Positions 53,533-64,000 of a stretch of 64,000 bases of DNA are shown here, one piece after another. Origin of the DNA: Setoptus koraiensis (lineage: Eukaryota; Arthropoda); contig CM106586.1 of the NCBI GenBank assembly GCA_048013815.1, positions 3,410,001 through 3,474,000 of the forward strand. Reading direction: 5' to 3'. The notes below the pieces were generated by a model. It did not search any database. It was not told the DNA's origin and worked only from the letters and a program-made list of their open reading frames with translations. Made by a program: the position numbers and the translations under genes. Every line of letters starts with the position of its first letter. The first letter of the stretch is position 1.

Positions 53533-55098
53533 GCCTTGTGGGGCGCACCCATTTGAAAGTTTCCCGCCGGAATGAACAAAACGCAACAACATGTTACATA
53601 ATGACGCCGTTATGTGCGCCGTTTGGTTGGGGGTGCGCCGGCGCGCATCCACTGTCGACTGATGCAATGCAAAACTGAACAATTGCGCTTGTTGCTCGAA
53701 TTTCGACGTTGGACTTTGTTGGAATTCTGGCGAATTCGAGCCAAGCGGTCACTTCGTCGAATGTTCGCTTGTCCGACGCACACTAAAAGGGCCAATGCGA
53801 GCAAACGAGACAGCGTCACAGACCCAGATTTTCTCAATGTGGCCTTTATCGGCCGGCCAGCATCTTATCTGCGCCCGTTCATCTCATCATCGTTTGGCCA
53901 AGACTTTGTGCGAATTGTAGACTCTCCAGACTGCGCACAATGCTTTTGCGCTGGCTTCCTGCCGCAAACATGCGCCACAACATTGCTGACATGAGTCGCG
54001 TTGCGTAACACGAATCCCGTTGCGCAACGCATGGCTGCTGTTACGTAACGGCAACTGGCCGCCGTAGCCGCTCAAAACGCTGAATGATTTGGCGAGCGCC
54101 CGAACTGCGATCAATATCCGCCGGGCACATCCGCCGGGCAGCGTGTCGGCCGGCCCGATAGTGAGCGAGGGCACTCTCACCACTGTGCTGTTGTTGTGCG
54201 CGCCGCGCGCGCTGACCACTGACAGGCGGCACAGACAGGTAACACAACAGGTAAATCTGAGTGATTGGCGCTCGATTATAAAGCGGATTATGCAACTGGA
54301 GTGGCTGCCAGTGATTTGTGTGGCGATCAACGGTGTGTGCGTCACTGTGCGAGTTGTGCGAATGTTTGTGTTGGACACAAGCGCACAAACATGAATGAAT
54401 GGACGCTCGACGAGCCTGGCTGCACATGGCGCGAAGGCTGCACATGGCGCGAAGGCTGCACAGAGCGCACAGCCTGCGCACAGGTGAGATAAGCCGTTCA
54501 TGGCGAGCTATATATAAACAGTATATATATAAACAGTATATGTATATAAACAGTAGCGGTCGGCCGGGCTCACGACTGGCGATAATGAGCCCGGCCGAGC
54601 GTTGGCAGTGTGCGAATCACAGTTACCTGTCAAGGTGAGCGCCAGGGATGAATCTTTTAATCAGCGAGCTACCTGTCGCTGGCGCCGCTGGTGTCGCTGG
54701 TGTGAGTCGTGCCCGACACTGTTCACAACAACAGTGACCGCTGAACAGCGACCGTTGAACAGCGACTCCATGATGTAATGTTCAACGGCGACTGTCGAGC
54801 AAATTCGAAGCTCACGACCGCTCCGAGCGAACGCAACACCGACAGTGGCCAGTGGCCAGTGGCAGCCGATGAGCTGCACAGCGGCAAGGTCAGCATTAAT
54901 TAGGCTACCATCGGCGCCAGTTGAGAATTGGCCGGCCAGATTAGAATTAGATAATGGTCGATAATTTGTTTTGTTTGCCCATGTTTGCCATACAATATTT
55001 GCCATTACAGTCTGGCAAACATTTGCAGCATTTGCCGATTTTATATGCTGCCAGTTATCTCTGCGTGTTGCATTTTTGCATTTTTGTATCTGGCAACG

Positions 55099-55124
55099 GG
55101 CCGGCCCGTCGCGACGGGCCGGCC
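55099..55124. repeat. 26-bp perfect palindrome, GC-rich
   Basis: GGCCGGCCCGTCG directly followed by its reverse complement, with no spacer. Confidence 0.92.
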
Positions 55125-56793
55125 GAGCCCGATCAGATAATGCTCGCTCGCTGCATAACACTGGCAGCAGCCACGCGGCTCGGCACACAAGCTCGCCAGT
55201 CACGACTTTGGCCGCTTCGTTGGCGTCTCCGTGTCAGCGCCACACCTGTTCGCCTGTTGCCGCCACTCACCTGGCGAGTTAGCTGGCTGGTTGGCCGGTC
55301 GGTTGGCCGGTCAGTTTGCCAGTTTGTCGAGCCGAGAGTCTCGTCGCCGGTCGGCCGGCCAGTTGACTGGCCGGTGCCGCCGATGCGCTGCAAGCAACAG
55401 GTCGCTATCCAATCAATAATTGGCGATTGAGGTGAGCACAACACGACCCATCGATGTGTCGATCAATTAACGCTTCGCTCAATGTCTCTCGCCTCGGAAT
55501 CGCCGGCCGCCAAATCTCGGGCCGGTCGCGGCACCTCCAACAATCGGCTCTGTTTGCGGCCGCTGGCTTGATGAATCTGGGCGCTCACATCATGATGGGC
55601 TCATGTGATTCATATGATACGAATGGAATTCACGCGATATCAATGAATTGGCATTCAATGAATTGGCCCATTCAAATTCAAGTTTATTTATTTGGCCATG
55701 CAAATCATGATCACGATGACGGCCACTGACGAGATGTTATCGCTATCTGTCGAGTTGAAACTTTCAGCAGGCCCAAAGCGCAAACTTCGGGCCGTCTCCG
55801 GGCCGCACACTTTCGAGCGGACGGTCCTGAACTTGGCAGCGACTCGATGCCGTCCACTGGCGGTCCCCTATTTATATCCGTTCATCTGGCCACATAAGTA
55901 GCGCTGCGAATGCAACCGATCTACTGGCTCGCCACTGGTGAGTGACCAGTGGCCAGCGGTGGCTCGATGCTGGATAGCGCAATTAGTTGTGTCCACTAAT
56001 GAGCGATCGGAGATCAGTTTCTCTCACAACTTTGTGCGCCTTTTTCCACTTGAGCATTGCGCAATCTGCAGCTCGCTTAACGGTCGTTTTAACGGGCTTT
56101 GCGAATGCAAGTGTCTCATTAAAATTTATTTTTTATTTTTATCCACGCCAGCACGCCGACATATACAAGTGTATAAGGCCAAAATAAGGCAGCTTGCGAT
56201 GGGCCACCCTTTGGCTCAATGCGCTCCGGCTGGCACTGTAATTAACTGCAATCAACTGTAATCAACTGTTGGCCGCGTCAATTAATTATTGCCAATTGTT
56301 GCTCGATTGTGTGCGCTCGATTCGAAGGAGTCACAAGTGCACAATCGAGCTAGAACTTGGGGCGTTCGCGAAATTGAAAATAACTTGCAAATAACTGTCT
56401 CGATACTTGATTGGACTGCCAGCAAGAGTGCGTTAGTTTGACGCTGGCAGCGCCATTAATCGGCATCAAGCGCCAACGGTGAGCTTGTGTTCGGAGCGAT
56501 CGTTCGAGTGGAGTCAACAAGTGGCTCAAATTGGGAATGAGAATGCCAATCAATTAACTCATGCGACACGCCGCGCTGCCGTGCTGCCGTGTGAGAATCA
56601 ATATGAGCTAACGGCTAACGGCGTGGATACTTTACTGGACTGTGGCCACTGTGTTATTTATCTGGTTCGCGAAGCCACCGATCGACGCGAAGCCACCGAT
56701 CGGCGAAACTCATCAGCGACAAGCAATTAAATGTGTGACTTTTATCAGGCGACAGATCAAACAAACCAGCCAGCGAGCTATTTTTGGATCGCG

Positions 56794-56871
56794 CTCGCCC
56801 TGTCAGCTCGCCCTGTCAGCTCGCCCTGTCAGCTCGCCTCGTCAGCTCGCCTCGTCAGCTCGCCTTGTCAG
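56794..56871. repeat. 13-bp minisatellite CTCGCCCTGTCAG, 6 copies
   Basis: Six units with C/T variation in the middle; a degenerate seventh follows. Confidence 0.92.
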
Positions 56872-56953
56872 CTCGCCTGCCCCGTGAGCTCGCCGGGCCA
56901 ATCGGCCCTGATTGGCCGCACAACCCGGCCGTGCAACCCGGCCGCATGAGCTA

Positions 56954-56995
56954 GGTCGCCGAGTCGCGGTCGCCGAGTCGCGGTCGCCAAGTCGC
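56954..56995. repeat. 14-bp minisatellite GGTCGCCGAGTCGC, 3 copies
   Basis: Three near-identical units. Confidence 0.88.
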
Positions 56996-58590
56996 GGAGT
57001 CTGCAAGCGCCGATGCGTCCGCGGGTCTGTGTGGCCCGTTGGCCGCTTCGTCGGTTCGTCGGTTCGACCGAGTCCGCCCGAGAGTCCGCTCGAGACTCTC
57101 GAGTTGAGAGTGTGTGTGAGCTGGACAGTGTGACCGAGTGTGCGCCAGCGGGACCGTTTACTGCCGGTGGCGAGCATTGATTGACCATGTTTAATTAAAC
57201 ATTTCGAGCGCTGCTCATTGTCCCCGTTGCCGTCGCCACAACACAGCAACGACATCAGCAACAGCAACATCATCAACATCAACATTGGCAACAACATCAA
57301 CGACAGCAACAGCAGCGACAACAGCAGCAACGGCAACCACAGCAACCTGTCCGACGCCGGCCCGATCGAGTGGCTGGCAGCGGCGCGCAGCCAATCAGCG
57401 AGCTGCCAGCAGACGGGAGGGGGGCAAAGTTTTTTTTTGTAATCCGTTGCGTAAATGCTGCTTGTTGTGTGCTCATCATTATCATTGACAGACCGACTGA
57501 TTTCTTCGCTCTCTCTCTAACAATCTCTGACGGTTCGAACGGCCAACGGCGGAGAATCTGGCAGTTCGAACGGCCAACGGCGAAGAATCTTGCGTCGCGA
57601 ACGGCGAGCGATGCCGAGCGATCTCGACCAGTCAGAGCGTGAGCGATGCGCAAGAAGAAAAAGTGGTCAGTTGGCAAGCGAGTGTGTTACATTGTTGTTG
57701 TCGCCCGGCCATGAGCTCAACGGTGTTCAAACACATAGATGCCATAGATCCATGAGCAGGCCACTGTGGCGCCGCATGCTCGCCCGACCGTTCGCCAGGT
57801 GAGCGGCCTACCTGTTTAGGTGCCCGTTAGTGCGCCACTCGCCCGGCCGACAGGTAAGCGTGGCGAGCGGCGAGCGGTGATCGCAAGTGCTGATGGCAGC
57901 GCCAGCGCCAAGCGTGGACCAGGCGATAACAATAATGAGCCAGCTAATAAAATGGCAACAACAATGGCGCCGCCAACTGACCCACTTGCCCGGCTCGCAC
58001 ACTCATGAGCGACATGAGCGAGTTTGCATTGCAACTGACCTATGGTCAGTTTGAGTGGCGTCGCAATGAGCGGCCGTCAATAGTGGCCACATTGACACTG
58101 ATTATTGGCGCTGCTGGCCGCTGCTGGCCATCACTCGATGAGCTGGCCATCACTCGTCGAGCTGGCCAAGCTCGCCGAGCTGGCCAACACTGGCAAACAA
58201 GTCGCAAACAAGTCGCCCATCATCACACTCAATCCACTCATAAGCTACACAGCTCACCTGTGCTGCCTAGCTCACCTGTGCTGTGTCTGGCAACGGGCAC
58301 AACAGTTTGCGAGCTGTCGTGCCCGCCGCTAACGGGCGATGCGATCGCCGGCGTGATTGCATCGGCGCCAATTTACAGTTAGTCAAACACTGGCAAGCTC
58401 ATTGCGCTGTTTGCCGACTGTTTGATTTGAGTGCTGCTTGGCCAACGGTGATGCCACCATTGTGATGGCACAATGGCACAAAATGGCACTTGCTCGGCAC
58501 CAAAACGCAGCAACATTTTGGAGAGTCGCTCCTTTTTGAGTGTCGCTGCTAATTAACTCTCGCTCCGTTGCAGTCCATCGGCCGGCCGGC

Positions 58591-58678
58591 CAAACCGACA
58601 ACAAACCGACAACAAACCGACAACAAACCGACAACAAACCGACAACAGACCGACGACAGACCGACGACAGACCGACAA
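58591..58678. repeat. 11-bp minisatellite CAAACCGACAA, 8 copies
   Basis: Eight units, drifting to CAGACCGACGA at the right. It marks the left edge of the duplicated B segment. Copy B' at 40383 keeps only about two units. Confidence 0.9.
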
Positions 58679-59024
58679 CGGCGAGCATTTGACCACTTTG
58701 CACCGACAGTGCGCCGTCTAACCGTTTAGTTTAGTAACCGACACACTCTCTCGCCGGAGTCTCGCACAAAGTCGCTGTCGATGATGACCGACGATGGCCG
58801 AATGACCCAACGACCGACACCGTTTGCTGCTGGCCGAAATGGTGCTCGAAAGGCTGCTGCTGCTGTTGCCGCTGCATCAGTGAATGTAATCAGTGATGCA
58901 ATATCACTCACTATACTATAACTATGCCGCAATTGCCACCGTTGGTCTCCATGATGATGATGCAATTATTTGCGGTTATCGCGCGCATTATTCATTATAC
59001 GTTACAACGTTGTCGTAATATGAC

Positions 59025-59057
59025 TGTCATATTATGACCGGCAGTCATAATATGACA
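59025..59057. repeat. Perfect hairpin, 14-bp arms, 5-base loop
   Basis: TGTCATATTATGAC and GTCATAATATGACA around CGGCA. AT-rich stem, present in copy B and not in copy B'. Confidence 0.9.
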
Positions 59058-60576
59058 ACATTATTCAAACATTGCGCCGTTTTGGCACACTCGCTTCATC
59101 GGGCCCCCGCAATCAGATGACTCAATCACTCATCAACTGACTGTCAGTGTTACTGACATGTCATGTAATGATGTAATGATTCATTTGGTGCGATGGCACC
59201 GCAATGTGAGCCCACCAACTGACCGGCCAATACGACACAAGCCAAACAAAGGCAACCTTTCGACACTGTGAGCGCGTCAGTGTTGCTCGGCTCTAGCGTC
59301 TTGCCACTGCAGTGGACACACAATTGGCAACAAGCTGCCACCCGACAGACGCTTGACCCAATAAGTTGTGTTGCGTAACAAATGTTATGCAAATGTGAGC
59401 CGGCGTGCGCAGCATCACAACGCATTGGCATTGCTTGAGATTGGCTGGCAGAGAATTGAGACAAGTGCAACTTGCGCAATCAAACAAGCGAGTGTAAACA
59501 AGTGTAAACAAAATGGTCGTTTGTGCCACTCGACTGCGTGCAAACAATGCCGCTACAATGACCATACATCCACAAGTGCGTAATGGCGCGGCTCACCTGG
59601 TGGCTCATCAGCTCATTGATGAGCATCGATCAGCTGCTTGTGACAGCGACGATAACATGCGACCATGGCACCACTTGAGCCGGCAAGCTTGCGACGGTGA
59701 GTTGTGAGTGGCCAATTTGGGCCGTATTAATAATCGCGTATTACATAATATATTATTATTAATTGTTGTTGTTTACATTCGATATTTACACATTGTTGGC
59801 AGTGGCAACAACAAGTGCCCACTGGGCAATTTCAGCTTTGGGCTATAATAATAAGTTATTATTAATAACATTTCGAAAGCTTCCACATGCCCACTAATAG
59901 TTAAAAGCTAACTAATAGCGGCCAGTGTGTTTGTGGCGCAACATTTTGTTGTTGTGTTGCATAAATTGCAGCGTGCTTTAACTGGCTGATGGTGGCCGGC
60001 GGTGGCCAGTTGTCGCCAGTTACAATTAACTCGATTATGGCCACTCGGCTCACTCGGTCGGTTGAGGTCAAGCGGTTGCGCCCCCGCACCAGACAATAAT
60101 AATAACACAGCGCACAGTTAATTACACGTAAACAACATTGTAAACAGCAGCATGCCAAGCATGTGAATGCGTTTATGCAAAGCAGTCGAGTGGCTCACCT
60201 GAGTGCCAGCAGTGATAGCATTTGTTGTTGTTGTTTATTTGTTTGTTGGACATGTCTCGAGATGTATCTTGCCAGATGAGAGGCAGTGCAATATGGCGAC
60301 ACGGCTATGCGGCAATGAGCCAATGACGCAACAGTTGACTGTTAGGTGGCGCCAGCATTGTTTTGTCAGCATGCATGAGGCATGAGAGTGACTGTAGAGC
60401 GGTTGTTGCTGGCAACATTGCGCAACGCACCATGCGGGAGTAAACATTGTTGTCGCTAATTGAACAACAACAACAACCTGTAACAATAGTGACGCCGGCC
60501 ATTAAACGGGCATCGGATGGGACCACCAGCAACGAGTTGATAATGTAATAATAGCCGGCCGGGCCGGATTAGGCAT

Positions 60577-60670
60577 GAACGTCGGGATGAACATTGGAAC
60601 GAGCATTGAAACGAACATTCGAATGAACATTGAAACGAACAGTGAAACGGCCATTCGAATGAACATTCAG
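60577..60670. repeat. 13-14-bp degenerate minisatellite GAACATTGAAAC
   Basis: About seven units of the form GAACATTGAAACGA, with CGAAT variants. Confidence 0.85.
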
Positions 60671-61850
60671 ACTTTGCAATAACTGTTACTGCAAACGATT
60701 ATTTATAAACTGTGTGCGCAACTATAAATACAGTTTATTAGCTCATTATCCGCGGCTAAGCTGTGCGTGGGCGACCGCACTTGTGGGCCGCGCTGAAACT
60801 GATGAAATTAATTATGTAACTCTACTCACTCATGGCAACATGACTAACAGCGCAACTGATAACATCGCACAAGCGGGCCAGCGATGCAACTTGAGCCGAT
60901 CAGATGGCGCTGCACGTTGGTTGCAATTTGTTAGCGATTTGCCGGAAATTTGGCAAGCTCGGTAAGCTCGGCAAGCTTGCCAAGTTTGCCAAGTTTGCCA
61001 AGTTTGCCTGATTTGCCGTCCAACGGCCGACGGGCAACGGGCACACAGCTTGCGATACAAGTGGCCAGCCTTGTGTCGTTACTAATGGATACACGGCTGA
61101 AAATGTCGCCGAAAATATTTTCAACTATCACACATTTTCAACATTTACATAACAAATTAAATGTTGTCAAATATTCAGGTCGAGCAGAAGAGCCAAGCCA
61201 GAGATTTGGCGACAAGTTTCAACAGTGTAATTGTGACATGTTCGGACAGTGTAATTGCGACGGGCGGTGTAGGTGGCGTGACCGTCATCAATCATGATCG
61301 GCTATGCTAATTTATTTGTTGGTTTTCCATTATTATCAATGCCAATTTGTCGCCAACTGTTGACACGGCCGCTGCAAATTGATACGGCTGCCTCGAATTG
61401 ACACCAGAAACCGTTTACAAACTGACCATTTGTTTGGCGCTTCAGCTGATTTGTGGTGGCCGGCGCATCCGCTTTGCGCCACATTGATGCGGGTGCGGGT
61501 GTGCGGGCCGTCGACGGGCCGTCGACGAGCAACCTGGAAACAGGAAGTGGACGCGTCGTGTGATGCGGGCAACTGCCACCGCAACCGATACTAGCGAGTC
61601 GTCGGGCATCGCCGAGTCAGCGGCGGGTATTGCCCAATGGTGGCCACTTGTGGCTCCGAATTGAATTAATTCGAACTTCGAAGGAATTATTCGCTGAAAT
61701 TATTTGCTTATCAACGATGAGTCACCATCAACAGCCAGTTGCCAGCTTTGCTGACCCAGACCCAGCTGAGCTGACCTTGCCCAAAACCGTCACGCTGCAA
61801 CGTGATCTCACGTGACCGCTGCGCTGGCAGCTATTTCGTATTCGTATGCT

Positions 61851-61910
61851 GGTTGCGTCATTTGGCGTCATTTGGCGTCATATTGCGTCATGTTGCGTCA
61901 TGTTGCTTCG
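61851..61910. repeat. 10-bp array of TTGCGTCA motifs
   Basis: Five to six units (ATTGCGTCAT / TTTGGCGTCA) at exactly 10-bp spacing. TTGCGTCA is a C/EBP-ATF composite type half-site. Confidence 0.85.
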
Positions 61911-62110
61911 CTTGGCTCCCTGTTGCCGCTGTCAAACAATTTGGCGAGTTAGCCGAATTGACATTGAATGTATATATTATTATATGTCATATTATGTAAC
62001 GCTGTAAATGTTGTGCCAAGTATGACACTGCTGCCTGCCATATGATGCAATATTGTTGCAAACAATTATCAGCTGAGCAGATCAGCAGCACGGTTGCATC
62101 ATGCAGCGAC

Positions 62111-62139
62111 GACAGCGCACTGTCGGACAGTGCGCTGTC
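62111..62139. repeat. Perfect hairpin, 14-bp arms, 1-base spacer
   Basis: GACAGCGCACTGTC, one G, GACAGTGCGCTGTC. The spacing makes it effectively a palindrome. Confidence 0.92.
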
Positions 62140-62190
62140 AGCTGATGCAGCCGGTGCACCACCAAATGTGTTGTGGTTGTTGTTGCACTT

Positions 62191-62231
62191 GCTCGCTCGC
62201 CAGGCCAGTGTCAATGGCCTGGCGAGCGAGC
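62191..62231. repeat. Perfect hairpin, 17-bp arms, 7-base loop
   Basis: GCTCGCTCGCCAGGCCA and TGGCCTGGCGAGCGAGC around GTGTCAA. It lies only 51 bases from the preceding hairpin. Confidence 0.93.
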
Positions 62232-63459
62232 TTGCGGCGCCAAGATGCGCCAACACTGCATGGTTGCGTCATTGCGCCAGTGCGACATTGCGACATTTGT
62301 GGCAGTCGGAAACAGGCTCTTCCGACTGACTTCACTTGCTGCCAGCAGCGCCAACAAGTAAAGCCAAACGAAGCCAGCGAAATTGCGAACAGCCCAAGGA
62401 GCGGAAAAGATTGGCTCGTCGGGCGGCTCGGTCAAGCCGCCGACCAGCCACAGCCGAGTCGTATGCGAGTGGCCGACAAGTGCGAGGGCGCTCGCAAAAA
62501 CTGAGCTCGGCACGACTGGCCGCAGCTCGAAATTGTGGCTAATCTAATCTGAGCAGTTCGGTGATTTATGATCCATGTCACTGTTGCGCCGGTTGTCATG
62601 GCGACGCAGCCTCGGCACCATCGCACCATCGCAACAGCGGCACCAACAGCAACAGGTGAGCCGGTCGCAAGCGCCGCTGCTGTGAGAAGAAGCGTTGCCA
62701 AAGAAATTGGCCGAGTTGCGGCTCGTTGCCGGCGGCTTGCGGTGCCCGTATGGGCACCGCGGTGACGGGTGCCGCCATGGAAACGAGCGCAAATGAAAAC
62801 AAAACAAGCGCCTCGTGACGACAACATTGTGACATTGTGCAATGATGACGCAATTGTTGCCCGTTCCCTCTTTTTGCCGGCCCGTTTCTCTTTTTTGCCG
62901 GCCCGCTCCCTGTTGGCGAGCTCACGAGTCGTTGCGTTAGCTGCGCAGCCTGGCGGCCTCACCTGTCGCCTGTTCTAATGGAGTCGCCTGTTCCAATGGA
63001 GAGTCGTGGTCAACAGGCGACAGGAGAAGCCAATGAGTGGCCGCACTGGCAACGCGCGCCGCCACTGTCGACACGACAACATGTTGGCAGCATGGGTACA
63101 AGTGCACGACAGGTGAACGGGGTTTTTTGCAAGTTGGTGCAACAAGTTGGCCGAGAAGAAGTTTTTCAACTTGTCAACTGGTTCAATTTCTGCGCACTGT
63201 TGTTGTCGCCGTCAATGGGCACAAGATGCACTCTTGCAGCAAGACTCTCGCAGCAACAGGCAGTCATTTTTGGTGGCGCCAGCGTTCACGGCTTAACGGC
63301 TTTACGGCACCATCGAGCGTATCATCAATTAGAATTAGCCACTTCCGGCTGACCAGTTGTTGCACTGGCGCTCACTGTCCTGCCGCTAATGTGTTTAGAC
63401 CTATATGCTGTCACGGTGTTACTATCATAGTATTGCTATGTGATTCACATAATGTGAAC

Positions 63460-63484
63460 GAGTGTGTGCGTGTGTGTGTGTGTG
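63460..63484. repeat. (TG)n microsatellite
   Basis: About 11 TG units with one C interruption. Confidence 0.88.
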
Positions 63485-63682
63485 TATTAATGGCGCCAGT
63501 TAATTAACAATTGACAAGCCAGTCGAGTTTATTGAACTCAAACTGGCTAATGAGCCAACCAACTGGCCAGTGACCAATGAGCCGGCTAACGAGCGAGCGC
63601 ATTCACAATGGATGGCGCGCACAATTTCGGCTGCAGTCAGCTGAGTCGCCGCTTGCCGGCTACATTGTGCCGCAACAGTATG

Positions 63683-63783
63683 CAACATTATGTAACAATG
63701 TGCAATGTTATGTAACAGTGTGCGACGTTATGTAACAGTGTGCAGCATTATGTAACAGTGTGGAACATTCTGTGCATTATGTG
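63683..63783. repeat. 20-bp tandem repeat carrying TTATGTAA D-box motifs
   Basis: Four units of the form CAACATTATGTAACAGTGTG and a fifth degenerate one. Every full unit contains TTATGTAAC, the NFIL3/vrille/PAR-bZIP recognition sequence, at the same place. Confidence 0.9.
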
Positions 63784-64000
63784 CGGTATCAACAGTATTT
63801 ACAGTGCGCACAGCGTGCAGGATACATTTGTGCGGACCTCCGAGTGCGCTATGGAATCCATAGTCGATTGTCGCCAGCACAGGTGAGCCTCTGGCCGGAC
63901 AATTGACAGCAATTGCCTATTGACCTGCTCACAAGTTGTCAGTTGTTGTGCCACACAACTTGTGTGTGTGTGTGCAAAGAACAATTGCATCGGCACGGAA

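Larger units (their letters stand above)
58591..59965. repeat. Source or sister of copy B' (copy B)
   Basis: Homologous to 40383-41715, with the best-conserved block at about 59155-59590. Compared with B' it lacks about 80 bases near 59625 and has an additional 14-bp hairpin at 59025-59057. Confidence 0.9.
50122..64000. other. 13.9 kb GC-rich, minisatellite-rich region upstream of known furrowed exons
   Basis: No convincing protein-coding exon on either strand. The many open frames reflect GC-rich composition and repeats, carry no domains and overlap each other. It is probably a long 5' intron of furrowed. Contents that can be named are the minisatellites, hairpins, bZIP-type palindromes and the B copy of the duplicated segment, listed separately. 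CAGGTGAG/CTCACCTG motifs are frequent throughout. Confidence 0.5.

Overview
The window is eukaryotic nuclear DNA from an animal, most likely an arthropod. The evidence is spliceosomal introns with GT/AG borders, metazoan gene families (Trio-type RhoGEF, TTLL4 tubulin ligase, NFIL3/vrille bZIP, verprolin/WIP), and a furrowed-type selectin-like receptor (fucolectin domain + C-type lectin + sushi domains + TM) that I associate with arthropods. Many genes are intron-poor: the Trio-like, POLE2 and RABGGTA reading frames each run as one block. Together with large secreted digestive-type enzymes, this would fit an acariform mite, but the species is inference only.

Layout. 1-4 kb is compact: a secreted orphan (+), SGF11 (-) head to head with a GNA1-type acetyltransferase (+), and glycine-cleavage H protein (-) convergent with it. 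5.8-7.9 kb (-) is a four-exon secreted lipase with an unusual repeat N-terminus. 9.7-11.6 kb (+) is a long papain-like cysteine peptidase. A small membrane protein (12.6 kb, -) and a decayed Tc1/mariner-type transposon tail (13.9-14.4 kb) follow. A WIP/verprolin-like gene (-) lies at 14.9-16.4 kb. About 4.4 kb of non-coding DNA precedes a Trio/Kalirin-like GEF (20.9-25.3 kb, +), then POLE2 (+) and TTLL4 (+). At 35-39.5 kb a vrille/NFIL3 bZIP (+) ends on top of RAB5IF (-), and RABGGTA (-) is divergent from mitochondrial SSB (+).

39.5-64 kb is dominated by the minus-strand furrowed (fw) orthologue. Six exons between 50121 and 41835 join in consistent phase; the signal-peptide exon was not found and may lie beyond 64 kb. 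Directly downstream of fw, abutting the SSBP1 stop codon, is a partial second copy of the locus: one piece matching fw tail exon and intron (39484-40382 = 42478-43379) fused to a piece matching DNA far upstream of the known exons (40383-41715 = about 58591-59965). The roughly 15 kb in between, with all middle exons, is missing from the copy. The copied tail exon still has its splice acceptor and an open frame, so it could be an alternative fw terminus.

46-64 kb is GC-rich, without convincing genes beyond fw, and full of 10-20 bp minisatellites. Several of them repeat bZIP-type palindromes (TTGCGCAA, TTATGTAA, TTGCGTCA) at about one or two helical turns. It also holds several near-perfect hairpins.
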